This document shows positions 25,296-32,796 of a DNA stretch of 32,796 nucleotides, in pieces. Position numbers and translations under genes: made by a program. A model generated the notes under the pieces. It did not search any database. It was not told where the DNA came from and was given only the letters and a program-made list of their open reading frames with translations. Source of the stretch: Candidatus Brocadia carolinensis (lineage in GTDB: Bacteria > Planctomycetota > Brocadiia > Brocadiales > Brocadiaceae); contig AYTS01000091.1 in NCBI GenBank assembly GCA_002009475.1, forward strand, positions 1 through 32,796. Direction: 5' to 3'. Each line of letters starts with the position of its first letter. The first letter of the stretch is position 1.

Positions 25296-27945
25296 TTAAA
25301 TTTTAATTGATTTTCTTAAAAAGTCTAGTAAATCCTCTGGCAACATCCCCTTTTTTGGAAGTCTCAGGTGCAACGTGTTATCGTTAATGACACGGAGATA
25401 GTTTTTCAGTTTATATAAACCCGACTCCGCCTTCTTCAAATCTGCGACTTGAATGATTAAAACACCATCCACTTTTACCATGGAACGAATCTTCGACTGC
25501 TGAGCGACAATCCTCAACTCGCTCTCAGAAAGGAGATTCCTTACCGGATGCGGAATATCACCGAACCGGTCTGCCATTTCTTCCGCAATTGCCTTTATCT
25601 CCTTAAAGGTCGTGGAACGATTCAATCTCCGGTAGATATCCATCTTCAGCGCATCTTCACGGATGTAAGCATGGGGGATGAAGGATTCCAGATGAAGATC
25701 GATGGAGACATCAACGGGATCAGGTATGGGTTCGTGTCTCGCTTTCTTCACCGCCAATTCCAATAACCGGCAATACATCTCATACCCTACCGCGGCAATA
25801 TGGCCATGCTGCTCCGTCCCTAAAATATTTCCGGCGCCACGGATTTCAAGGTCACGCATGGCAATCCGGAACCCCGCTCCCAATTCGGCAAATTCCTCAA
25901 TGGCCTTCACCCGTTTTTCTGCCTCCGGTGTAACGGGACGGTCGGCAGGTAAAATGATATAGGCATAGGCGCGGTGTTTGTATCGACCCACCCGTCCCCG
26001 CAACTGATGTAGATCTGCCAGACCAAAGGTGTCTGCGGCATTGATAAAGATCGTGTTAACGTTCGGAATGTCCAGGCCTGACTCAATGATCGTCGTGGCC
26101 ACCAGGATATCGGCGCGGCCACCAGTAAAGTCCCGCATCCGTTGTTCCATGAGTTTTTCGTCCATTTGCCCATGCACCGTCATGATCCTTGCCTCAGGCA
26201 CAATCTCAGCTAAGTTTCTGGCAATGCGTTCGATGTTGTATACGCGGTTGTGAACAAAATATACCTGCCCGTCACGATTGAGTTCCAGCATAATCGCCTG
26301 CCGGATACGTGCCGGGTCAAATCGCAGAATATGCGTCTGAATCGCCTGTCTGCCCAATGGCGGCGTATTCAGGGAGGAAATATCCTTAATCCCCAGGAGC
26401 GACATATGGAGTGTCCTGGGAATCGGTGTAGCTGTCAACGTAAGCATATCCACGGTCTGCCGCAATTTCTTGAACCGCTCCTTGTGTTCGACCCCGAATC
26501 GCTGCTCTTCATCAATAATAACCAGTCCGAGGTCTTTAAAATAGACATCTTTCTGCAAAAGACGGTGGGTGCCTATGAGGATGTCGATGAGGCCTGCCGC
26601 CGCCTTCTCCAGGGCGTCCTTCTGCTCCCTGCGCGTTTTAAACCTGCTTAACACACCAACCGTTACAGGATAATCCGCCATGCGTTCCGAGAAGGTAACG
26701 TAGTGTTGCTGGGCAAGGATTGTCGTGGGCACCAGCACAGCCACCTGTTTCCCATCCATAACAGCCTTGAAGGCAGCCCGCATGGCAAGTTCCGTTTTGC
26801 CATAGCCAACGTCGCCGCAGATAAGCCGGTCCATCGGCCTCTTCGACTCCATATCACGCTTTATCTCTTCTATCACCTGAAGCTGATCCGGCGTCTCTTC
26901 GTAAAGAAACGACTCCTCAAATTCCCCCTGCCATTCCGTGTCCTTCTGGTACGCAATGCCTTCCTTTGCATTCCGTAACGCCTGAATATGCAGCAAATCA
27001 CTGGCAACATCCCTGACGGCATGCTCTGCGCGCTTTTTTCTGACCTCCCAGTACTTTGAACCGATTTTATCAAGTCTTGGCCTGTGGTCAGAACTGCCAA
27101 TGTACTTTTGCACCAGCTCAATCTTCGTTGCAGGCACATAGATTTTCGTACCCTCTTCAAATTCCAACACGAGATACTCCCTCTTCTGTCCCTCCTCTTC
27201 AAGCGTGTCCATCCCCAGATACCGTCCAATCCCGTGGCTTACGTGCACCACATAATCCCCTTTTTTCAAATCCAGGAAGGAATCTATCGCCCTGGTTTGT
27301 ATGGGCTTTTTTGTCTCACGACGCTGCTGATACCGATGGAAAATCTCGTGGTGTGCAAGGATCGCGATCTGGATATCAGAGAATTGAAACCCGCAGTGAA
27401 GGTAGCCGATACGCAACTCCAACCGTCTATTCCTTGTTATATCAGATTCATTGATAATTTCCTGAAACCGTTGCTCCTCAGCCTCATTATTACAAAAGAC
27501 AATCGTTCGGGTATTGGCGTCAATGACCTTACCTAGCTCAGCGGTAATCTCCTGAATTTTTCGGGGAAAATTATCCGCCGATTTTACGTGGAATGTAAAC
27601 TCGTCGTCACCTGATGACACCGGCAGCTTCGTCAAATGTATCGTTCTAAAGGCACCCAATTGATTGAAAATTTCATCAAATGGGTGGTGTGCACAAACCA
27701 TGTCTCCGTATGCCTTGAGCTGAGATTGTTCGTCTGTGTTCACTTTACTAAGGCCGGACACACCATCGCCAGTTTCAATACTGGCCAATATCTTCCTTGC
27801 CTGGTCTTCGATACGTGCGGGTTCCACGAGGACAACCCAAGTGTCTTTGTCAAGATAGGAGAGGAAGGACGTTTGCTGGAATTCTCCCGGAAGCGTTTGT
27901 GTTATAAATCCTGTCAAGAGAAAGTATCTGGCAGACGTCTAATTC
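25296..27945 (-). CDS. mfd: Transcription-repair coupling factor Mfd, C-terminal part (after frameshift)
   Basis: Holds most of Mfd: the RNA polymerase-interaction domain (GDYVVHVSHGIGRYLGMDTL, YVPATKIELVQKYIG), the translocase with Walker A CGDVGYGKTE, the DEEQ box (VIIDEEQRFGVEHKERFK), TATPIPRTL and the TRG-like HQLRGRVGR, and the C-terminal D7 regulatory domain. Mfd removes stalled RNA polymerase and recruits UvrA. The open frame is usable back to about 27945 (TSARYFLLTGFITQ), where a single-base shift joins it to the N-terminal part. Together they give about 1110 residues, normal for Mfd. The SurA-like gene follows in the same operon. Confidence 0.92.
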
Positions 27946-28623
27946 CCCCTCGGAAAGCTGGGACTCAACATCAAACCTCCGGATAGACTCAATTTCATCG
28001 CCAAAATACTCGATACGACAGGGAGTGTCCGAGGCGAACGGGAAAATATCAATAATACCACCGCGCAGCGCATATTCCCCGGCATTTTCAACCTGGTTCG
28101 TCATCTGATAGCGGTGATCCTGCAACCAGGTAATGAGCTCTTCCTGGGGAAACTCCTGGTTCCTTTGGATTTTTAAGACATTTTCCAAGATTGCCCTGGG
28201 AGATGGTACAGGCTGTAAAAGAGCCTGAATCGGCGCTATGATAATATCCAGCCTGTTTGTTGCAGGGACGTCTTCGTGAAGTAGCTGATTAACGATCTGA
28301 ATCCTTTGCGTCTTGATATCGGCATTATCTTCAAAATCGACTGTATACACATTTTCAACCGCCGGGAAGAGACCGGCATGGCCTGGCAAAAAGGTATGGA
28401 GGTCTTCAAGATCATGTTCAGCCTCGTCAATATGGGAAACCACCAAAAGCACCCGCGGCGTTGCTTTGGTCGTCTTTAAACGTTCTTTCACCAGAACGGC
28501 GGTAAAGAACATTGCAGACGACCCCCACAAACCATTAACCGTGCAGCCCTCCCCATCCCGGAGTCTTCGGGTAATTTCCTGATATTGCTTATGTTCCTGC
28601 AGGAGCCTGATAAAATCTTTCAT
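27933..28623 (-). CDS. mfd: Transcription-repair coupling factor Mfd, N-terminal part (before frameshift)
   Basis: N-terminal UvrB-homology region of Mfd: GLWGSSAMFFTAVLV, LLVVSHIDEAEHDLEDL, YALRGGIIDIFPFASDTPCR, FGDEIESIRRFDVESQ. After SQLSEGEL the frame drifts into nonsense and ends at 27850, while the next frame takes over with TSARYFLL. One extra base in ttagacg (about 27938-27942) explains the break. ATG 28623 (MKDFIRLLQEHKQYQEI) matches homologues best, though neither it nor the in-frame ATG at 28713 has a Shine-Dalgarno sequence. Confidence 0.85.
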
Positions 28624-28964
28624 GGAGGTCAACTGGAAGAGAAAAATATACCGCCCTTTAGAATACTTAAGTAATTTTAATGCAATCCTGCAGGGAAAAT
28701 CAAGAATCCACATACAGATAATGAATTTTGTGACTGCTTAGCTTTTTAAAAGATCCACATGCACTCCTTTACGATGGTACAGACAACCCCGGTTTTCATA
28801 TTATAATGTTTTTCTGGGATTGTATCATACACCTGACCTAATAATTTCAGTTCAGGCATGTTAATCTTTATTTCGCTTTGAAAAAATAAAGTCTCTTGGT
28901 ATCGTTCGGCAATTACCGTATAGGAAACAAAGAAATTAAGTTGTCATTCTGTCCTTGATACAGG

Positions 28965-29034
28965 GCGGGCTCTGCGAAAGCAGGAATCCAGTTTTTCGTT
29001 ACTTTCCTGGATTCCCAATTGCGTGGGAATGACA
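28965..29034. repeat. Dispersed hairpin repeat with ctggattcc arms
   Basis: gcaggaatccag (about 28980-28991) pairs with ctggattcc (about 29007-29015), followed by gcgtgggaatgacac. This resembles the widespread intergenic repeat in which ctggattcc and gggaatgac flank a variable hairpin in many bacteria. It lies upstream of mfd, which points away from it. The function is unknown. Confidence 0.55.
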
Positions 29035-29207
29035 CAGAGATAGAGAACGTCAACTTTTTTCAGACGCTCACGATAAATAATATTGGTGAATAAGTTGTTA
29101 TGTGTAAAAGGCACTATTTGTGGAGATAAAATTATCACGGCATGCCTAAAGACGGGCAAAGCTTTACAATATTCCAGAGTCGGCAGTTTCCCGAATCCTG
29201 ACTAGTA

Positions 29208-29312
29208 TGAACTTAACGCCTTCGGCGACTTGCCTCCTTGTTTCCCTACGTTTACGGGGGGATTATGGGGGGGATTGAAATTCCTATACCGGAACTTAAC
29301 GCCTTCGGCAGA
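29208..29312 (+). repeat. Dispersed repeat R2, copy 2, bounded by direct repeats
   Basis: The sequence 29218-29290 matches the reverse complement of 9776-9851. It is flanked by two copies of gaacttaacgccttcggc (about 29209 and 29292), one of which overlaps the repeat itself. The direct repeats may mark insertion or partial duplication of the unit. Confidence 0.65.
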
Positions 29313-29315
29313 CTT

Positions 29316-29552
29316 TCACTCAACGCACTCCGTGGTATAGTTATTACACGCTGGACATCCGACTTTTGACAGGTATCCTTCATAATATTCCTTGCTGAAT
29401 TTGGCCATCCCGATTCCTGCATCAACAATTGCTTCATTGACCAAAAGCTCAGTTCCACAGACTGAACAACGGTAATTGCACTCCTTTGGCGGAGGACAGA
29501 ATGACTCTTCCATTACCTTCCTCTCGAATGTCTTCTTTCTCCTTTTGCTCAT
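29316..29552 (-). CDS. Small zinc-ribbon-like protein, unknown function
   Basis: 78 residues with a basic N-terminus (MSKRRKKTFERK) and two CxxC pairs, CSVCGTE and CPACNNY, spaced as in a zinc ribbon. I do not recognise the family. A plausible Shine-Dalgarno sequence (agaggt) precedes the ATG. The start overlaps, in another frame, the C-terminal coding remnant of the adjacent IS91-type transposase, so it may be a passenger of that element or a resident gene next to the insertion. Confidence 0.5.
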   Translation of the reverse strand: MSKRRKKTFERKVMEESFCPPPKECNYRCSVCGTELLVNEAIVDAGIGMAKFSKEYYEGYLSKVGCPACNNYTTECVE

Positions 29553-29845
29553 ACTTACCTCTTTTTATCTCATCCAACTCATCATAAATCACCCCATACC
29601 GGGGATGCCATATTGTACAAATATCCATCTCTTGCCCACAATGCGCGCAAACAAAAGGGTCTTTCCCGCTCCTCTCCCTATATCTCTCTCGATACCTCTT
29701 CTGCGCTATTATCTTTATCGCCCCCCCTCACTACTCTTTTAACTTTTGACAAGGCTTCTTGAACAATCTCCCGAACCTGTTCAAACGTCTTTGTCGCTTG
29801 CACCCCATAATATCTTATCCTTTTAAACCCTTTCGGAAATATATG

Positions 29846-30328
29846 CTAAATCATCCTCCCGATAAATGGATACACATCCACCCGTTCTTCCTCTATCTGC
29901 TCCGTCTTATGCGATCGGCACTGATACCTTACTGTCTCCCCATCATATCCATCTATCCTCCTCATCGATATCGGAGGACTCACCACGTATTTCGCCAAAT
30001 ATCTCGCCAAACTCTCATACCGCCCCGGTACTTCCCCCTTCTGCACATTCGCTACAAATCCCTTCGGATAGCTCCTATAACAACTATCCACCAACTGCTC
30101 TACCTCTTCCGTATCTATCCCCTCCCTTACCATCTCCAGTAAATACCACTGCCACTTCTTATGCAACATCGGATACGGTAAATACTCCAAATGTTCCCAC
30201 CTCTGGCTATTTTTATCCATCCCCCCGCTCGCCGCTATAATATGCAAATGCGGATTATACTGCCCAATTCTCCCATGCGTCTGTAATACTCCTCTGTATC
30301 CTCCCCGTAGCTCCTTCCGCCTGACCAT
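29846..30328 (-). pseudogene. IS91-type transposase, Y2 (HUH) catalytic part
   Basis: 160-residue segment with HGRIGQYNPHLHIIAASGG, the HUH histidine motif (PHLHI) of IS91-type rolling-circle transposases, and SLARYLAKYVVSPPIS with the region of the catalytic tyrosines. It begins where the upstream frame fails. Joining LAW to VRRKELRGG by one missing G restores continuity. It ends at the premature TAG 29846. Confidence 0.7.
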
Positions 30329-30750
30329 GCTAAAAAATCATCCAAACACTTTACCCCACTCGACATTAGCTTTCCCAACAACTCTTCTGTGTGATTATCA
30401 AACGTCTTCCTTAACCTCTCCGGTACCGTCAACACCATATGCCGATAGATTATCCCTTCATGCAACATCTTGCTGCCCTGACTCACCCACTCATCCACAG
30501 ACACCTTCCCACATCTCAAACACATGGTACTCTTGCAACTCATCGACACTACTCGTTTTCCCGCTCCACAGCTAAAACATAGGCACCTTATATATCCCAT
30601 CTCTTCTGGATTACCGCAAAACAACATCCTTTTTACTTGTTCATCATAGTATTGCTTATTATAGCGTGGATACTTCTTTTTAAACCCATCCCCATGATCC
30701 ATAAATATCTGCTTGAATACATTCCACCCTTTCGCATCTTCTACTTTCAT
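30235..30750 (-). pseudogene. IS91-type transposase, N-terminal zinc-binding part
   Basis: 171-residue frame with the zinc-binding domain of IS91 transposases: MGYIRCLCFSCGAGKRV, SCKSTMCLRCGKV, followed by YRHMVLTVPERLR. The last 30 or so residues (SGGRSYGEDTEE on) are out of frame. The true continuation is in the overlapping frame of the Y2 part. The ATG at 30750 fits the family start. Confidence 0.72.
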
Positions 30751-30774
30751 AGGTAAATAATTATAGCCTCTGTC

Positions 30775-30878
30775 ATATAATGTGTAACATTGTTATGCAG
30801 ACTATTTTATAAAATTTTCCAGAGAAATTGCAAGTGATATGAAACAGAAAGTCTTCTTAACAATGTTACTTACTATAT
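30775..30878. repeat. Long imperfect palindrome upstream of the IS91-type gene
   Basis: Arms 30775-30802 and 30851-30878 share the perfect core gtaacattgtta / taacaatgttac and extend imperfectly to about 28 nt each, with a 48-nt A/T-rich centre. It lies just upstream of the dead IS91-type transposase and downstream of the winged-helix gene. It might be part of the element's terminus, a MITE, or a binding site. Confidence 0.65.
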
Positions 30879-30999
30879 CATATTACTGCTCCATACCTCA
30901 TACCAATATCTCCCAAAAAACCCCTCAAATAAAATGAAAACTCCTACACAATTAATATCTAATAAAAAATATTTTGACAATTTGGGCAAAAATAATTTA

Positions 31000-31445
31000 T
31001 TAATTTTGAACAGCAAGTTGGGGAATAATCACGAGTTCTTTGAGTTTCAGGCCAAGAGCGATTACTTTACGCCCAAGAGTTGTCAGGTGGTATTTGTATG
31101 AATGGGTAATTTTTCTGATTAATCCGTGGACTCTCAGCCGCTTTATGATACGACACATTTGGCTCGTGGTTTTTTCCATCAGTTTTGTTCGAAGGTTTTT
31201 GTTTTGAAAACCCCGGATATTGAACTCACCACGGGCAATGGTCAGAAATATCTGCTGATCTTCATCGCTGAAGAAATTAAATCCTTTGTACGTATGATTC
31301 TTTTCCGTAACGTTCTTTGAAATCTTGTTGAGATTCACACTCCCCACTCGGTTGTCATCGAAGGTAGAGATGAATTCCAGATAACGATGATTGGCACGTG
31401 AAAATAGGTTTTGCAACGAAACAAGACTATAGATGCCTTTTTTTT
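31000..31445 (-). CDS. C-terminal winged-helix (MarR-like) part of a frameshifted gene
   Basis: 138 residues from an internal ATG: LFSRANHRYLEFISTFDD, TYKGFNFFSDEDQQIF and ARGEFNIRGFQNKNLR lead into a winged helix (TSQMCRIIKRLRVHGLIRKI, YKYHLTTLGRKVIA). Homologues I know are single proteins of about 490 residues, often labelled MarR family regulator. The frame is continuous with the upstream part if one A is removed from the eight-A run at 31438-31445, giving VKKGIYSLVSLQNLFSRAN. Confidence 0.7.
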
Positions 31446-32407
31446 ACGTGTGCGACCTTCGTTTCACGTGTTCCGTCACGGTGTTCTACCTTGCGGTAGT
31501 GCTCAAAAAAGGAAACATCATATGTTGTGGTTTCGATCCTCAGCATGATACCAAATTTGTCGTACAATTTTACCGAAGCAGGACCCATGACATGTTTGAT
31601 CCGGGTGCCTTCAATACGGGTGTTAAATCTGTTGCCCATATCGTTCTGATAATTACCATGAAGTTTCTTCCCCAGAAATGTCGCTATATTCTCCGGTTTT
31701 ACGGTATGGATAGCTGTTCTGGCAAGGGTATCGTACATGGTCTGTAAATAGCTTTGCTGACGAAAGACAATATCCGTTGCATACTCAATCTGCATAACAC
31801 TCCAATGATACGAAAGGTGAAACTCCTTGAGAAACGGGCAGTACTGCCGGGAGAACTCATCAAGGATGGTATGGAGGTGTTCTGGTGAAAAACCGTTGGC
31901 AATTTCTTGTGCTTTTTGAAAATCACCAATATCAAGAAACGCATTATCGCACAGGGTGTAAGGGATTTTCTGTTTTTGCAACTGTGATGCTAACCAGGTA
32001 TGGCCATTAAAATAGATTTGAAGCCGGAAGGGAATCCATGTCGGTACACGGACATAGCAGAGTCCGAGAACTTCATGGATAAAGTAAAAGTAATAGCGAA
32101 GACACTTCTCGCTCGGATCGTACTTGAGAAACGTTTTATGGGTATTCTTGTCGTGCCATGGTTTATAGGAGGTGCAGGATTCCTGTACTGAAAAGATGTG
32201 AACAAGGCCAGGATGGTTGCCACGGTTTTTCAGGATTTCTGCAATACGTTTTTCCTGGCGAAAGTTCTTTTTTGGGATGTATTCGATCTTGAGATTATTC
32301 TCACGGGCAATCTTTTGGGCATGCGCAATCAATTCGTCCCGCAAGCCTTGAGCAAATTGCGGGTAGTCAAAGATACGGATTTTCTTCTCATACAGAAATG
32401 ATGTCAT
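31427..32407 (-). CDS. N-terminal part of the frameshifted winged-helix protein gene
   Basis: Starts MTSFLYEKKIRIFDYPQF at ATG 32407. An in-frame ATG at 32461 would add 18 hydrophobic residues and is less like homologues. Recognisable segments are NHPGLVHIFSVQESC, HDKNTHKTFL, YYFYFIHEVLGLCYVRVPTW, PFRLQIYFNGH, IEYATDIVFR, MGNRFNTRIEGTRIKH and LRIETTTYDVSFF. The frame ends with KKRHL just after an eight-A run. The rest of the protein is in the next frame. Function is not established. The strong conservation and its proximity to mobile DNA suggest a transferable gene. Confidence 0.7.
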   Translation of the reverse strand: MTSFLYEKKIRIFDYPQFAQGLRDELIAHAQKIARENNLKIEYIPKKNFRQEKRIAEILKNRGNHPGLVHIFSVQESCTSYKPWHDKNTHKTFLKYDPSEKCLRYYFYFIHEVLGLCYVRVPTWIPFRLQIYFNGHTWLASQLQKQKIPYTLCDNAFLDIGDFQKAQEIANGFSPEHLHTILDEFSRQYCPFLKEFHLSYHWSVMQIEYATDIVFRQQSYLQTMYDTLARTAIHTVKPENIATFLGKKLHGNYQNDMGNRFNTRIEGTRIKHVMGPASVKLYDKFGIMLRIETTTYDVSFFEHYRKVEHRDGTRETKVAHVKKRHL

Positions 32408-32553
32408 ACCCTTTGCATAACAAAAAGAGGGTAATGTGCCTTGGATAATAAATACGATCATAGCATGAAAGAGTACCTCGAATATGTTCCGCGTGGGTTT
32501 CTGTGATAAGTTTCATAGAGCATCCTTATGGAGAATAACTACCTTTTATCTGA

Positions 32554-32653
32554 CTAACACGAACGAGTGGGTTGAATATGACTATTCGCTTATTATTGTA
32601 TATTACGTTTGCTGATTACTTAACATAAATCTTTTCCGACTCGTTCGGGTTAG
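32554..32653. repeat. Inverted repeat with 15-nt arms
   Basis: ctaacacgaacgagt (32554-32568) pairs with actcgttcgggttag (32639-32653) with one mismatch, across a 70-bp A/T-rich spacer. It lies in the intergenic space before the winged-helix gene. It could be a MITE, an insertion-sequence end or, less likely, an attC-like recombination site. Confidence 0.55.
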
Positions 32654-32716
32654 CCTAAGTTACGCATTTAAGAGCATAAGTAGCTGGTATACAAGGGTCT
32701 TCAAATATTTTCCTCA

Positions 32717-32796
32717 CTACAAAGCTGTTTTTTTGAAGGTTATCCGCTTTCTTTTTATCGCCTGTGGATCAACTCCGAGTTTTTTGTATATCTCCC
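32717..32796 (-). CDS. C-terminus of an unidentified gene running off the window
   Basis: The reverse frame is open from the window edge and reads EIYKKLGVDPQAIKRKRITF then KKTAL and a TAG at 32717-32719. Such a basic, short tail is seen in some transposases, but 26 residues do not allow a family call. Confidence 0.3.
   Translation of the reverse strand, partial: EIYKKLGVDPQAIKRKRITFKKTAL

Larger units (their letters stand above)
28714..29315. other. Repeat-containing spacer upstream of mfd
   Basis: About 600 bp without a supported gene. It should hold the mfd promoter. It contains two dispersed repeats (28965-29034 and 29208-29312), listed separately. Confidence 0.45.
29555..30750 (-). mobile_element. 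Inactivated IS91-family element (coding part)
   Basis: One ancestral transposase gene is broken by a frameshift near 30328, an in-frame TAG at 29846-29848 (att-tag-cat, probably from cag), and a frameshift in a seven-G run (29721-29727 on the top strand). After the TAG the frame still reads HIFPKGFKRIRYYGVQATKT, and after the G run the next frame reads CAHCGQEMDIC and WHPRYGVIYDELDE. The accumulated lesions mark a dead copy. The element ends were not located with certainty. Confidence 0.75.

Noticed and set aside
1..32796. CRISPR arrays, tRNA and rRNA genes
   Set aside because: No regularly spaced short repeats with unique spacers and no cloverleaf or rRNA-like sequence were noticed in the intergenic regions by reading; a covariance scan was not possible here.

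Overview
The window reads as a chromosomal stretch of an anaerobic, cytochrome-rich bacterium, most likely an anammox planctomycete (Brocadia/Kuenenia/Jettenia-like). This assignment is inferred from gene content, not from a marker gene. The clues are a two-gene Rieske/cytochrome b complex with a dihaem cytochrome c tail fused to cytochrome b, a triheme cytochrome c, a short haem-copper-oxidase-like membrane protein, oxygen-sensitive 2-hydroxyacyl-CoA dehydratase-type iron-sulfur proteins, a DsrE/TusA/OsmC sulfur-handling cluster, and many intergenic repeats and decayed insertion sequences. No rRNA, tRNA or CRISPR array was seen.

Layout. 1-1400: an ISL3-family transposase, cut by the window edge, whose right end abuts a 5'-truncated PIN-domain (VapC-like) gene. 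1670-5500: selB (+), truA (-, convergent) and a YceI-family gene (+) with a plausible sigma70 promoter. 5687-7994: Rieske protein and cytochrome b-cytochrome c fusion (+). 8267-13905 (-): a DUF2278/YukJ protein with a lamin-tail domain, a gene-poor gap, and a 1214-residue membrane protein joining a seven-blade YCF48-type propeller to a KAP-family P-loop NTPase. 13906-14870: a repeat-rich gap with a DUF559 remnant, a MITE-like element and two mosaic repeats. 14870-17365: frameshifted triheme cytochrome c (-), a stand-alone cyclic-nucleotide-binding-domain protein (-) and a four-helix haem-copper-oxidase-like protein (+). 17886-21162: a two-gene operon (+) with a fused activase/dehydratase subunit and a second dehydratase subunit. 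21382-22081: a decayed insertion sequence with recognisable terminal repeats. 22128-24196 (-): tusA, dsrE, tusA-osmC fusion, and a SugE/Gdx-type SMR exporter. 24245-28623 (-): mfd followed by a SurA-like peptidyl-prolyl isomerase. 29316-32796 (-): a zinc-ribbon small protein, a wrecked IS91-type transposase, and a split gene for a protein with a MarR-like winged-helix C-terminus.

Two themes run through the window. First, intergenic DNA is occupied by a mosaic repeat family (a T-rich hairpin, then one of two different central hairpin modules, then a shared end) plus other dispersed repeats. Second, four otherwise intact genes (triheme cytochrome c, surA-like, mfd, winged-helix protein) are each broken by one single-base-scale frameshift, two of them in runs of eight A. 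That pattern suits draft-assembly indels, though real decay or slippage cannot be excluded from sequence alone.

The most distinctive item is the YCF48-propeller/KAP NTPase fusion. Its domain and membrane layout suggests an extracytoplasmic sensor coupled to a cytoplasmic ATPase.
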